Of a stretch of 39,431 nucleotides of DNA, positions 24,626 through 32,187 are shown piece after piece. Under the pieces are notes generated by a model. The model was given only the letters and a program-made list of their open reading frames with translations, ran no database searches and was not told the DNA's origin. Each line of letters starts with the position of its first letter. The first letter of the stretch is position 1. This DNA is from Actinomycetospora soli (lineage in GTDB: Bacteria > Actinomycetota > Actinomycetes > Mycobacteriales > Pseudonocardiaceae). A program made the position numbers and the translations under genes. The stretch lies in assembly GCF_021026295.1 (NCBI RefSeq), contig NZ_JAJNDA010000031.1, positions 1 through 39,431 of the forward strand. Direction: 5' to 3'.

Positions 24626-25700
24626 CCGCCCCGACTACGCCGCGGCTTTCGGTGAAGACGCGCGCGACGGCGTCCACCAGCTCGGGCATCACCACTCGCC
24701 GCGCCTGATCCGCCCGGGCCGCCGTGAGACCGTTCTCGGGCCGTGGCGCGAGCACGGGGTCCCCGTCCTCGAGGTGGACCTGACCACGGTCAGCACCGAG
24801 ACCGAACTGCTCGCCCAGGTCATCGCCGTCCTCGACCTCGACATCGAACCTGCCGCGCTACGTGCCGCGCTGTGGCGCGCGCTGAACACCCAGCTGCGGC
24901 GACTTCCCTACTGGCTCAACGACTGCCGCGGCGTCGAGTATGAGTTTGCCCGGCTCCGGCCGACACGGGTCCGCGAGGCGCTCGTCATCCTGGACGGCCT
25001 CGACGAGCTCGCGTCCCGCGACCTCCAGCTCGCCGGGTGGAGCACGATCGCCGCGCCACGCCTGTTCCGGGAGCTCGGGATGGTCACCTGGGTCAAGTTC
25101 TCTCTGCGCGAGTCGACCGGCGCGGCCTCGACCGGTACCTCGGGGCGCGACGAAGCACCCGTGTCCTCGGCTGCTGTCCCGGAGGCCACCGGCCTGCTCC
25201 ACAGTCAGGTCCTCGCGTCCTCGACACCGTGGGTGCTGCGCCCGGGGCTCACGGCCGCCGACTTGAGCACGTCCTGGCTGCTCGACGGCTCGCCTTACAC
25301 CCACATCAAGGTCGGCGACCTCGCCCGAACCCGGCCCGGCTCCGCCCACGGCGACCTGTACCGGCTGTTCACCCGGATCCTCGATGCCTTCCCGCACCCC
25401 GAGGTCTGGCCCACGACCGGCGGCTACTTCGAGGGCGGGCCGGGGCACGACCGCTTCAACGACGTCCTCGCCGACGTCGTCGAGCTCTGGCCCCGGCGGG
25501 CGCTGATCGAGGTCCGCGGCTGGTCGGAGCTGGCGGCGACGGATCTGCACGCCGCGGTCTGGGCTCTCGAGGTGCTGCACGGGACCGCCCAGGTCGCCCC
25601 CCTCGCGGGCTGCGACCTCACCATCGTCTACACCCTGCCCGCCGAAACCGGCACCGAGACCCGCACCGAGTCACTGGAGTCCGAGGAGCACCAGCCATGA
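24603..25700 (+). CDS. protein with two barstar-like repeats
   Basis: The 365-residue product starts at ATG 24603 behind GAGGAA. Two halves repeat one layout. Repeat A (about 54-170) reads VLEVDLTTVSTETELLAQVI, then EALVILDGLDELASRDLQLA and TWVKFSLRE. Repeat B (about 232-346) reads THIKVGDLARTRPGSAHGDL, YRLFTRILDAF, FNDVLADVVELWP, RALIEVRGWSELAATDLHAA and CDLTIVYTLP. Repeat B follows barstar's order: a strand, a helix with a Phe/Pro end, an N/D-x-x-L-x-D helix, a strand, a helix and a final C-D-x-T-I strand. Barstar is the inhibitor of the barnase RNase and relatives act as immunity proteins. The match is by eye. No toxin gene is adjacent, so a binding partner is unknown. Confidence 0.55.
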   Translation: MSQQTSSDRPDYAAAFGEDARDGVHQLGHHHSPRLIRPGRRETVLGPWREHGVPVLEVDLTTVSTETELLAQVIAVLDLDIEPAALRAALWRALNTQLRRLPYWLNDCRGVEYEFARLRPTRVREALVILDGLDELASRDLQLAGWSTIAAPRLFRELGMVTWVKFSLRESTGAASTGTSGRDEAPVSSAAVPEATGLLHSQVLASSTPWVLRPGLTAADLSTSWLLDGSPYTHIKVGDLARTRPGSAHGDLYRLFTRILDAFPHPEVWPTTGGYFEGGPGHDRFNDVLADVVELWPRRALIEVRGWSELAATDLHAAVWALEVLHGTAQVAPLAGCDLTIVYTLPAETGTETRTESLESEEHQP

Positions 25701-26506
25701 CGCAGGACGGTCTCGTCGTGGCGGCCGCGCCGCTTCGCCCCGCGCTCGACGCGGCCTGGCGGCGCTACCGCGACGTCGTCCTCCGGCCGTGGCGCGGCAA
25801 GGGCAAGGGCCCGGTCCAGGAACAGGCCGCCCGTGACCTCATCGACGCTGCCGGCAGCCCCGAGGAACTCGACGCGATCGCGGTGCGGGCGACCGGGTTC
25901 GACGGCGCTGGTGAGGCCGTTGCGCTGTGCATGACGATGCAGACCGACCTCGTCACGCCGTTCGTGCAGCGCCACCTCGATGACCTCGCTGTCCTGGAGT
26001 GGGCCGTGCTGCATCGGAGGATGATCGCCGGGCTTTACAGCTGCGGGCTCTTCACGCGGTTCGCTACCGAAGACGCGATCTACCAGGACCCGGACACGGG
26101 AGCCCTGATCCACGTCGCGCTGCGATCAAGCAGCGCGGAGGTCTGGCGGGCGCTGGCCGATGAACTGCTCGCCGAAGCAGAGTTCTTGCTGCTGGACTTC
26201 GTCTGCGCTGGCCCCGACTGCGCTGGCCGACGAGGCGTCGAGTTCGGGGCGTGGCGCGCTGCGCAGCTGGCCGTCCTGCTCCGCCACGCTCCGGCCGGCG
26301 TTCCGACCGACCTGTCGTGGCGGCGGATCGACGCCCTCCGCGTGCTGATCGCGAGCTGGCTGCGCTACACCGACGCCGGGGCACCCGGCCCATTCGAGGA
26401 CTGGTTCCATGCCGAAGAGAACGGCCGTCGAGAGCCCCACTCCCCCACCACGTCCCTCCCAGACCCTGCACGTGGAGAAGCTGCCAGTCCGTGTCAGCAG
26501 GAGTGA
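25697..26506 (+). CDS. helical protein of unknown function
   Basis: This 269-residue protein starts at ATG 25697, overlapping the barstar-like gene (ATGA) with GAGGAG 8 nt upstream. It is mainly helical: LRPALDAAWRRYRDVVLRPW, EQAARDLIDAAG, ALCMTMQTDLVTPFVQRHL, LADELLAEAEFLLLDFV. A CAGPDCAG pair (two Cys, CxxxxC) lies near the middle. No signal peptide or membrane segment is visible. I do not recognise a family. Coupling to the barstar-like gene suggests a shared task. The last 30 residues are Pro/Ser-rich and overlap an alternative frame that leads into the next, broken gene. Confidence 0.62.
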   Translation: MTQDGLVVAAAPLRPALDAAWRRYRDVVLRPWRGKGKGPVQEQAARDLIDAAGSPEELDAIAVRATGFDGAGEAVALCMTMQTDLVTPFVQRHLDDLAVLEWAVLHRRMIAGLYSCGLFTRFATEDAIYQDPDTGALIHVALRSSSAEVWRALADELLAEAEFLLLDFVCAGPDCAGRRGVEFGAWRAAQLAVLLRHAPAGVPTDLSWRRIDALRVLIASWLRYTDAGAPGPFEDWFHAEENGRREPHSPTTSLPDPARGEAASPCQQE

Positions 26507-26720
26507 CGCAACGCCGAATGCGCATCAACCGGAGCCGCCCCCGCGAACCCTGACCGATCTGCGGCGGGACGGCCGCCGACCAGCGACGTTCTCCCCACGC
26601 CAGCCGGCGCCCGCCCGCGTCGGCCTGCCCGACGGCCGCTCCTGGCACGGAGCTCGGAGGACCTGTCCGTGCGACGGCCGACCAGCGGGGCGGGGGCGGT
26701 GGAGCAGGCGCACGGGCGCG

Positions 26721-27496
26721 GTGACCCTGGCCGGGTGTCTCGTCGCGTCGGGTCCTGCTGCCGGGGCGGCGGCCTCACCAGTCGACCCGGCCTCCGCTGC
26801 GCCCGCTCCGCAGTCCGACGTCGCCTCTGGCGCGTGGGAGCCGATCGCGGTCGCGGCGGGCTCGGGGTGGATCTGGGCCCTGGTCGGCTTCGGTGTGCTG
26901 TTCCTGGCGCTGATGGCGGGCGGGGTCCTGCTCACCGTCACCCAGCGCCGCACGGCCTACCCGACTCCCGAGAACCCGGGGACCGCGACCCAACCGGGCC
27001 AGCGGGCCGGCGCCGAGATCGGGGGCGCCGAGATCGGGGGCGTCGTGGGCGGGGGCGTCGTGGGCGGGCCGTCGTCACGGCCGGGGGCCGGTGGCCGGTC
27101 GGCGCCGGATCAGGTGTTGCGGGCGCTGTGCGCGGTGGGCGCGCAGCATCCGGGGTGGCAGGTACTGCTCGGCGGCGCGGAGCACGACGTGGACCTGGTC
27201 GTGCACTGGATCACCGACGACGGCTTCCGGGTGCCAACGAGTATCGCTACGCGGTGCTGCTCGTCCTCGAGCCGTCCACCGCCTCCGTGCATGCGCTCAA
27301 GAAGCTGCGCAGGCGTCGGAACTCGTTCTTCGACGGCGAACGAGCCTCGACCTCCGGATCGTTCGTCGCCTATCGGGCCGCGACCTGGACATGGGAGCGG
27401 GACAGCTCGGGCAAGCGCCGCTGGCGGCGCACGTGGTCGTTCTCCACTTCCGAGCTCACCGACGCGCTCGCCGTGATCTCAGCCGCCCACGGCTAG
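26721..27496 (+). pseudogene. frameshifted membrane protein of unknown function
   Basis: One frame encodes a possible N-terminal signal or hydrophobic stretch, then SGWIWALVGFGVLFLALMAG as a membrane helix, a Gly-rich repeat linker and APDQVLRALCAVGAQHPGW to ITDDGFRV. At about 27231-27236 the protein continues in the -1 frame as NEYRYAVLLVLEPSTASVHA to ELTDALAVISAAHG. Adding one G at GTGCC would join them as GFRVANEYRY. The C-terminal part looks like real coding sequence, so this is a single-base deletion, a sequencing error or a programmed shift. The start (GTG 26721) is uncertain; the frame extends upstream to ATG 26409, which overlaps the previous gene. Confidence 0.6.
27012..27070 (+). 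repeat. two pairs of 15-bp tandem repeats
   Basis: GCCGAGATCGGGGGC occurs twice (27012-27041), followed by GTCGTGGGCGGGGGC and a near copy (27042-27070). They encode a Gly-rich linker (GAEIG, GVVGG) in the frameshifted gene. Such repeats are prone to slippage, though the frameshift itself is 160 bases further on. Confidence 0.85.
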
Positions 27497-27547
27497 CGGT
27501 TCCCGAACGTCGGCGCGCTGCCCGCCCGCGCGAACATCACCGAGCAG

Positions 27548-27576
27548 AGAACCAGATCGGACCTCGGGCCGGTCTG
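27548..27576 (+). promoter_or_regulatory. ECF-type promoter of the 27584 gene
   Basis: AGAACC (27548-27553), 17 nt, GGTCTG (27571-27576), then 7 nt to ATG 27584. Only the first -35 base differs from the shared motif. Confidence 0.68.
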
Positions 27577-27583
27577 ACCCGCC

Positions 27584-28417
27584 ATGACGTGCACCGCCTC
27601 GACCGCCTGCCTGGGCGACGTGGTCCTCGCCGCCGGCTCCGGCCGCGACGTCGACCCGAACGGTCGCCTGTTCTTCGGCGTCCTGGGTCTGCTCGCCCTC
27701 GGCGCGAGCTGGGCGGCGCTCACCGGCCGCTGGCGCAGCTGGGTCGGGGACGCCCGCAGGACCATCATCGCGATCTGCGGTCCCGGTTACGCGCTGATCG
27801 TGCTGCCCCACGCAACCGGCATGACCGACCTCCCGAAGGACTCCGCGGCCTACGTGCTGCTCGCGATGGTCCCGTTCGCCGCCGGGTCGCTGTGGGTGCC
27901 GGTCGGGTTCGTGCTCGCGGCGGTGTTCGACCTCAAGCGCCCGCGCTGGATGCAGCCACGCTGGTTGCGCCGCAGCCTCGAACCGCCCCGTCAGGTCATG
28001 ATCGCCAAGGCGCGCCGCCGGCGCGGCGCCCGATCCGAGAACAAGGAGGGCCCCGTGGAGATCACGGCCGGCCAGGTCTGGCGCTACCGCACCCGGCCCG
28101 GCGAGCACGCCTCCCGCGCCCACGTGCTGCTCGTGGAGGACGACCCCGAGCTCGGGGCGCTCGTGCACGCCCGCCTCGAGGGCGTGTGCGTGTCCAACCC
28201 CAACACCGAGGGCGGGGTCTCCACCTGGCTCGGGCACGTTCCGATCACCCGCGCGGCGTTCGAGGCCAGCGTGATCGCCGTCGTCGCCGCCGACGACGAC
28301 CCGCCCGACCTCGAGGGCTACCGGCTCTGGCGCGACGCCCACGGCGGCGCGTTCTCGAAGCCGCTCGCCGAGGTGGTCAGCGACATCGAGGCCATCGTCT
28401 CCGGCGTCGACTCGTGA
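27584..28417 (+). CDS. membrane protein fused to a soluble domain of unknown function
   Basis: The 277-residue product has three hydrophobic segments (about 29-47, 60-78 and 88-115), then a basic loop, then a soluble domain from residue 158: VEITAGQVWRYRTRPGEHAS, VLLVEDDPELGALVHAR, HVPITRAAFEASVIAVV. That domain resembles a scattered bacterial domain (G..W.Y.TRPGE..SR..I....) for which I know no function. A perfect AAGGAGG (28043-28049) lies 5 nt before GTG 28055, exactly where this domain begins, so a separate 120-residue soluble form is likely. The long form starts at ATG 27584, 7 nt after an ECF-type -10. The kinase gene follows after 109 bases and may be read from the same promoter. Confidence 0.7.
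   Translation: MTCTASTACLGDVVLAAGSGRDVDPNGRLFFGVLGLLALGASWAALTGRWRSWVGDARRTIIAICGPGYALIVLPHATGMTDLPKDSAAYVLLAMVPFAAGSLWVPVGFVLAAVFDLKRPRWMQPRWLRRSLEPPRQVMIAKARRRRGARSENKEGPVEITAGQVWRYRTRPGEHASRAHVLLVEDDPELGALVHARLEGVCVSNPNTEGGVSTWLGHVPITRAAFEASVIAVVAADDDPPDLEGYRLWRDAHGGAFSKPLAEVVSDIEAIVSGVDS
28055..28417 (+). CDS. probable internal-start soluble form of the 27584 product
   Basis: This in-frame start (GTG 28055) sits 5 nt behind AAGGAGG at 28043-28049, the best Shine-Dalgarno match I noticed in the window, and coincides with the boundary between membrane and soluble parts. It would give 120 residues without membrane segments. Whether it is used together with the full-length start cannot be told from sequence. 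Confidence 0.45.
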   Translation: MEITAGQVWRYRTRPGEHASRAHVLLVEDDPELGALVHARLEGVCVSNPNTEGGVSTWLGHVPITRAAFEASVIAVVAADDDPPDLEGYRLWRDAHGGAFSKPLAEVVSDIEAIVSGVDS

Positions 28418-28526
28418 ACCGCCGCAACCCCATCGAAACGCCGCGTACTGGCCAAACGGTGATCTATGAGCTGGAATGCCGCGGGGGCGCGAACACGTCA
28501 GCGGTCCGGGCCTACGGGGAGGCGTC

Positions 28527-31208
28527 GTGACCGGGGTAGCGCAGAAGATCGGGCCGTTCACGCTGCACGAGCTGCTCGGGATCGGCGGCGCTGCTCAGGT
28601 GTGGCGGGCGACCGACGAGCGCGTCCCGCGCACCGTCGCGCTCAAGCTGCTCGACGAGAACCTCGCCCGCGACGAACACGCCCGGGCCCGGTTCCTGCGC
28701 GAAGCCCGCCACGCCGCCGCTCTCGAGCACCCGCACCTGGTGCCGATCTACGACTACGGCCAGGCCGACGGCCGGCTGTTCCTCTCGATGCGCCCGGTCG
28801 AGGGCGGCAACCTCGCCGAGACCATCGCCGAAGGCCCGCTGCCCGCGCGGCGCGCCGTCGCGATCCTCGCTCAGGTCGCGGACGCGCTCGCCGAGGTCCA
28901 CCGCCACGGCCTGGTCCACCGCGACGTCAAGCCCTCGAACATCCTGCTCGGCGTCGACTCCGCCGGCCGCGACTACGCCTACCTCGCCGACTTCGGGCTC
29001 GCCCGCGCCGCCGCCGAGGACGTCACCGAGGTCACCGCCCGCGGCGCCGTGCTCGGCACCTCCCCCTACCTCGCGCCCGAGCAGTACTACGGCAACGCCG
29101 ATGCCCGCACCGACCAGTACGCGTTGGGCTGTGTGCTGTTCACCTGCCTGGCGGGGCGCGCCGCCTACCAGCAGGCCACCCCCGCCGAGCAGATGACGGC
29201 CAAGCTCCGGTCGGCGCCGCCGCGCCTCAGTACGTCAGCACCGCAGGCGGGCTTCCTCGACGACGTCATCGCCCGTGCGATGGCCACCCGCCCCGAGGAC
29301 CGTTTCCGCAGCGTCGACCACTTCATCGCCGTCGCCCGCCGCGCGATCGAGCACGGCGAGTTCCGGGCCAGCACCCCCCGCCGCAAGGTGGCGCTGACCT
29401 GGGGTGGTGGCACCCGCTCGAGCTCGGTCGCCGGCCTGGACACCACCACCATCGTCACCGGCAGCCCGCTGCTCGCCCCCGCACCCCCGTCCCGGCGGGT
29501 CGCGCTCGCCGGCGCCGCGATCTCCGTCGCGGTCGTCGTGCTCGCGGGCACCATCACCGGCGCCATCGCGTTGGCCCAGCGCTCCGACGCGGCCTCCGCC
29601 CCCGCGCCGGTCGCGGGTCCCGCCGCCCCCGACCCGGCGGCAGCTCCTCCCGCGCCCGCGGCGACCATCACACCGGCCAGCGACCCGCTGCCCCTCCCGG
29701 TGTCAACGCTGCCCGTGGCCGGGCGCCCGGAGACCGTGGCGGTCTCTCGCGACGGCGCCACCGCCTGGACGACGACGTCGGACCCCGCGGCCCCCGCCGT
29801 ACACGCCATCGACACCGCCACCAACACGGTCACCGCGACCATCCCGCTGCCCGGGCTGCCGCGGTTCGTGGTGCTCAACCCAGCCACCGACAACGTCTAC
29901 GTCACCTACAACGACCTCAGCGCCGACAAGCTCCTCGTCGCCGGCATCGACGCCGGGAAGCGGGAGATCGTCAAGACCATCGAGACCGGGCAGCCCGCCG
30001 ACCGCAAGACCGGGCAGACCTGGCTGTTCGTCTCCGCGATGTCCGCCGACGGCACCCGGCTCTACGTCCCCCACCACAACCGCTCCGTGGTCTCGGTCCT
30101 CGACACCGTCACCAACACCCCGGTCGCGCAGATCGCGCTGCCGAAGAACCCGCACGCCATCTCGATCACCCCCGACGGCACCCGCGCACTGGTCACCGCC
30201 CACATGTCCGGCGAGGTCGACGAGATCGACCTGCGCACGAACAGCTTCCTGCGGGCGGTGCCGATCGGTCCCGGCACCAGTCCCCACGACGTCGACATCT
30301 CCCCCGACGGCCGCATCGCCCACGTCGCGAACTTCGACGCCGGCACCGTCTCGGTCCTAGACCTCACCACCGGCACGGTCACTGCGACCGTCCCGCTCGG
30401 CGGGAAGCCGCAGTCGGTGGTGTTCGCCCCGGACGGGCGCCGCTCCTACGTCATCGACAACGCCACCAACCAGCTGCACGTCATCGACGCCGCCGCTTCC
30501 ACGGCCGTTGGTGCAGTGCCGCTCGCCCCCGGGGCGTCGATGGTGACGGTCTCCTCCGACGGCGCCCGCGCCTGGGTCGCCAGCCGCGACGCCAGCGTCG
30601 TCACCACCCTGCTGACCGTCCCCAGCCCGGCATCGGGAACCCAGAGCACTCCCAGCCCGACACCAGCGCCGCCGTCCACCCCTCTGCCCGAGCCGCCCGC
30701 GGCGCCGAGCCAGCTGCAGCCGTTCCGGCCACGGATCCCGCTGTGGGATACCTCGATCCCAAGGCGATTCGAAGTGCTGCCGGACGACGCGCCCGAAGTC
30801 GCCGCCAACCCGACCATCGCGGCGGCCGTCCGTAACGGGTCCGGCGCCCTTGCCATCGACCGCGAGACCACCACCGCTACCGGCTACCGCCCGACTATCG
30901 GCGGGCTCTGCGGGCGAGTCCAGGCGCAGACCGACCAGCAGCTCGCCGAGGAAATGAAGCAAGCCGTCCTGCCCATCGCCGCCGGGCCCATCCCTCCGGC
31001 CTACGCCGTCCGGCCCGTCGGGGGCAGCCCACGCGGCAAGATCGTGGGCCGCTACCAGATGCAGGTCGGCGCGACCCGCGTCCACGTCACCCAGGTCGCC
31101 CAGCTCGCCGCCCCCGGCCAGGTATGTCTCCTGACCATGGCCACCGACGATCCCGTGCGCGACGCCGCCGAAATCTCCATCGCCGAAGGCAGCTTCATCG
31201 TGCGTTAG
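28527..31208 (+). CDS. transmembrane Ser/Thr protein kinase with beta-propeller sensor (PknD-like)
   Basis: The 893-residue protein begins at GTG 28527 behind GGGGAGG. Residues 1-275 form an active-looking eukaryotic-type kinase: glycine loop GIGGAAQV (18-25), VALK with Lys40, HRDVKPSN (131-138), DFG (155-157) and GTSPYLAPEQ. A juxtamembrane stretch leads to one membrane helix (about 323-350) and a Pro/Ala linker. Residues about 392-698 contain repeated YVTN/beta-propeller units (for example VYVTYND, PHAISITPDGTRALV, VAHVANFDAGTVSVLD-type blades). A further C-terminal domain (about 750-893) with two cysteines is not part of usual PknD. The kinase should sense a ligand outside and phosphorylate proteins inside. 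The neighbouring sigma and anti-sigma proteins are possible targets; this is inference. Confidence 0.9.
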   Translation: MTGVAQKIGPFTLHELLGIGGAAQVWRATDERVPRTVALKLLDENLARDEHARARFLREARHAAALEHPHLVPIYDYGQADGRLFLSMRPVEGGNLAETIAEGPLPARRAVAILAQVADALAEVHRHGLVHRDVKPSNILLGVDSAGRDYAYLADFGLARAAAEDVTEVTARGAVLGTSPYLAPEQYYGNADARTDQYALGCVLFTCLAGRAAYQQATPAEQMTAKLRSAPPRLSTSAPQAGFLDDVIARAMATRPEDRFRSVDHFIAVARRAIEHGEFRASTPRRKVALTWGGGTRSSSVAGLDTTTIVTGSPLLAPAPPSRRVALAGAAISVAVVVLAGTITGAIALAQRSDAASAPAPVAGPAAPDPAAAPPAPAATITPASDPLPLPVSTLPVAGRPETVAVSRDGATAWTTTSDPAAPAVHAIDTATNTVTATIPLPGLPRFVVLNPATDNVYVTYNDLSADKLLVAGIDAGKREIVKTIETGQPADRKTGQTWLFVSAMSADGTRLYVPHHNRSVVSVLDTVTNTPVAQIALPKNPHAISITPDGTRALVTAHMSGEVDEIDLRTNSFLRAVPIGPGTSPHDVDISPDGRIAHVANFDAGTVSVLDLTTGTVTATVPLGGKPQSVVFAPDGRRSYVIDNATNQLHVIDAAASTAVGAVPLAPGASMVTVSSDGARAWVASRDASVVTTLLTVPSPASGTQSTPSPTPAPPSTPLPEPPAAPSQLQPFRPRIPLWDTSIPRRFEVLPDDAPEVAANPTIAAAVRNGSGALAIDRETTTATGYRPTIGGLCGRVQAQTDQQLAEEMKQAVLPIAAGPIPPAYAVRPVGGSPRGKIVGRYQMQVGATRVHVTQVAQLAAPGQVCLLTMATDDPVRDAAEISIAEGSFIVR

Positions 31209-31245
31209 GCCTGACGGACCGGCTGGTTCCTCGATCGCTGCGCCG

Positions 31246-31263
31246 AGAGAGCTGGTGCTCTCT
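31246..31263 (+). terminator. weak hairpin after the kinase gene
   Basis: AGAGAGC and GCTCTCT pair around the loop TGGT, 37 bases after the kinase stop. The stem is only 7 bp and no T-run follows, so termination is possible but not assured. Confidence 0.3.
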
Positions 31264-31374
31264 GGTAGAGCGACGGAAGCGTCAGCCGCCGACACGGTGA
31301 CACCCCAAAGAAGATCTAACAAACAGGACAGCCGGGTCGATCTTGCTGGGAGAAGCGCGTCGCGTGGAGGAAAG

Positions 31375-32154
31375 TTGACTGCTGCAACGTGTAAATGTGG
31401 TGCATTCCCCGAGACCACCTGTCTTTACTGCGGCACCCTCGGCTGTTTCGATTGCCACCAGCGGATACCCGAGCTGTCGGGCTGGTACTGCGTAGGCTGC
31501 AGCGCAGCCGAGCGAGCCGAAAGGAAGAGTCGCCGAGAGGCGAGCGAATCGAGTGAGATCACACGCTATCGGGCTCTTCCCGCTGCCTCACGCGAGAAGG
31601 TCGTCGCCTTCCTGCGCGGCAGCATCACAGAGCTCGGCGACGGCGTCACGTGTCAGACGTGGGGTTGGACTGCGAAGGACGCGGCGTCTGTACTGCAAGA
31701 GGTCCTGGGGCCTCACGCTCGCTTCTCGATTCGGGGTTGCTCCTTCACGCTGGGCAAAGAGGAAGGCGTGGTCCGCACGGAGAAGTGGACTCGCACTCTT
31801 CATCGAGATGGGCGCGTAACTACGACCGCGTATTCGCACGGGGGCGACTCCGACTCGCCGTTCCTCGACAGCATGTCAGTAGTCGAGAGGACCGTCCTCA
31901 AGCCTGGGGACCGCTTTAACTCGATGCAGTTCCAGCCTCACGCCAAGAGGCCTATTGAGTACACTATCTGGCCGTTGATACTGGAGGACATCGAGCGGAA
32001 CCGGCGCATCATCGCATCGCGGGCCGCCAGCGATCGCATCGATCAGGACATGCGAGCTCTCGCAGCTAGGCAGGAGGCACGGAAGGATCGCGTGTTCAAG
32101 CTCGCCGCGGCTCTGGTGGTACTGCTCATCATCGGCTTCATTCTCTTCTGGTAA
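31375..32154 (+). CDS. zinc-finger, tail-anchored membrane protein of unknown function
   Basis: The 259-residue product starts at TTG 31375 behind GGAGG (spacing 4). The N-terminus has eight cysteines in pairs (C6xC8, C16xxC19, C24xxC27, C39xxC42), like a B-box or small double zinc ribbon. A charged helix (ERAERKSRREASESSE) follows, then a middle domain with LRGSITELGDG, FSIRGCSFTLGKEEGVV and KWTRTLHRDGRVTTTAY. The last 20 residues are one membrane helix (AAALVVLLIIGFILFW), so the body faces the cytoplasm. I do not recognise the middle domain. GC content and codon use are visibly lower than in all neighbours, suggesting separate acquisition. It ends against a convergent gene. Confidence 0.75.
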   Translation: MTAATCKCGAFPETTCLYCGTLGCFDCHQRIPELSGWYCVGCSAAERAERKSRREASESSEITRYRALPAASREKVVAFLRGSITELGDGVTCQTWGWTAKDAASVLQEVLGPHARFSIRGCSFTLGKEEGVVRTEKWTRTLHRDGRVTTTAYSHGGDSDSPFLDSMSVVERTVLKPGDRFNSMQFQPHAKRPIEYTIWPLILEDIERNRRIIASRAASDRIDQDMRALAARQEARKDRVFKLAAALVVLLIIGFILFW

Positions 32155-32164
32155 AGACAACGCG

Positions 32165-32184
32165 GGCCAAGGATATTCTTGGTC
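32165..32184. terminator. hairpin between convergent genes
   Basis: GGCCAAG and CTTGGTC pair (7 bp, one G-U) around the loop GATATT, with an AT-rich stretch after it on the plus strand. It lies 10 bases after the 31375-32154 gene, and its right edge falls just short of the opposing stop. Confidence 0.45.
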
Positions 32185-32187
32185 GAA

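Noticed and set aside
24984..25014. LVILDGLDEL in the 24603 gene, resembling a NACHT/STAND Walker B
   Set aside because: There is no Walker A in the protein, and the segment matches the second internal repeat, which fits a barstar-like strand and helix better.
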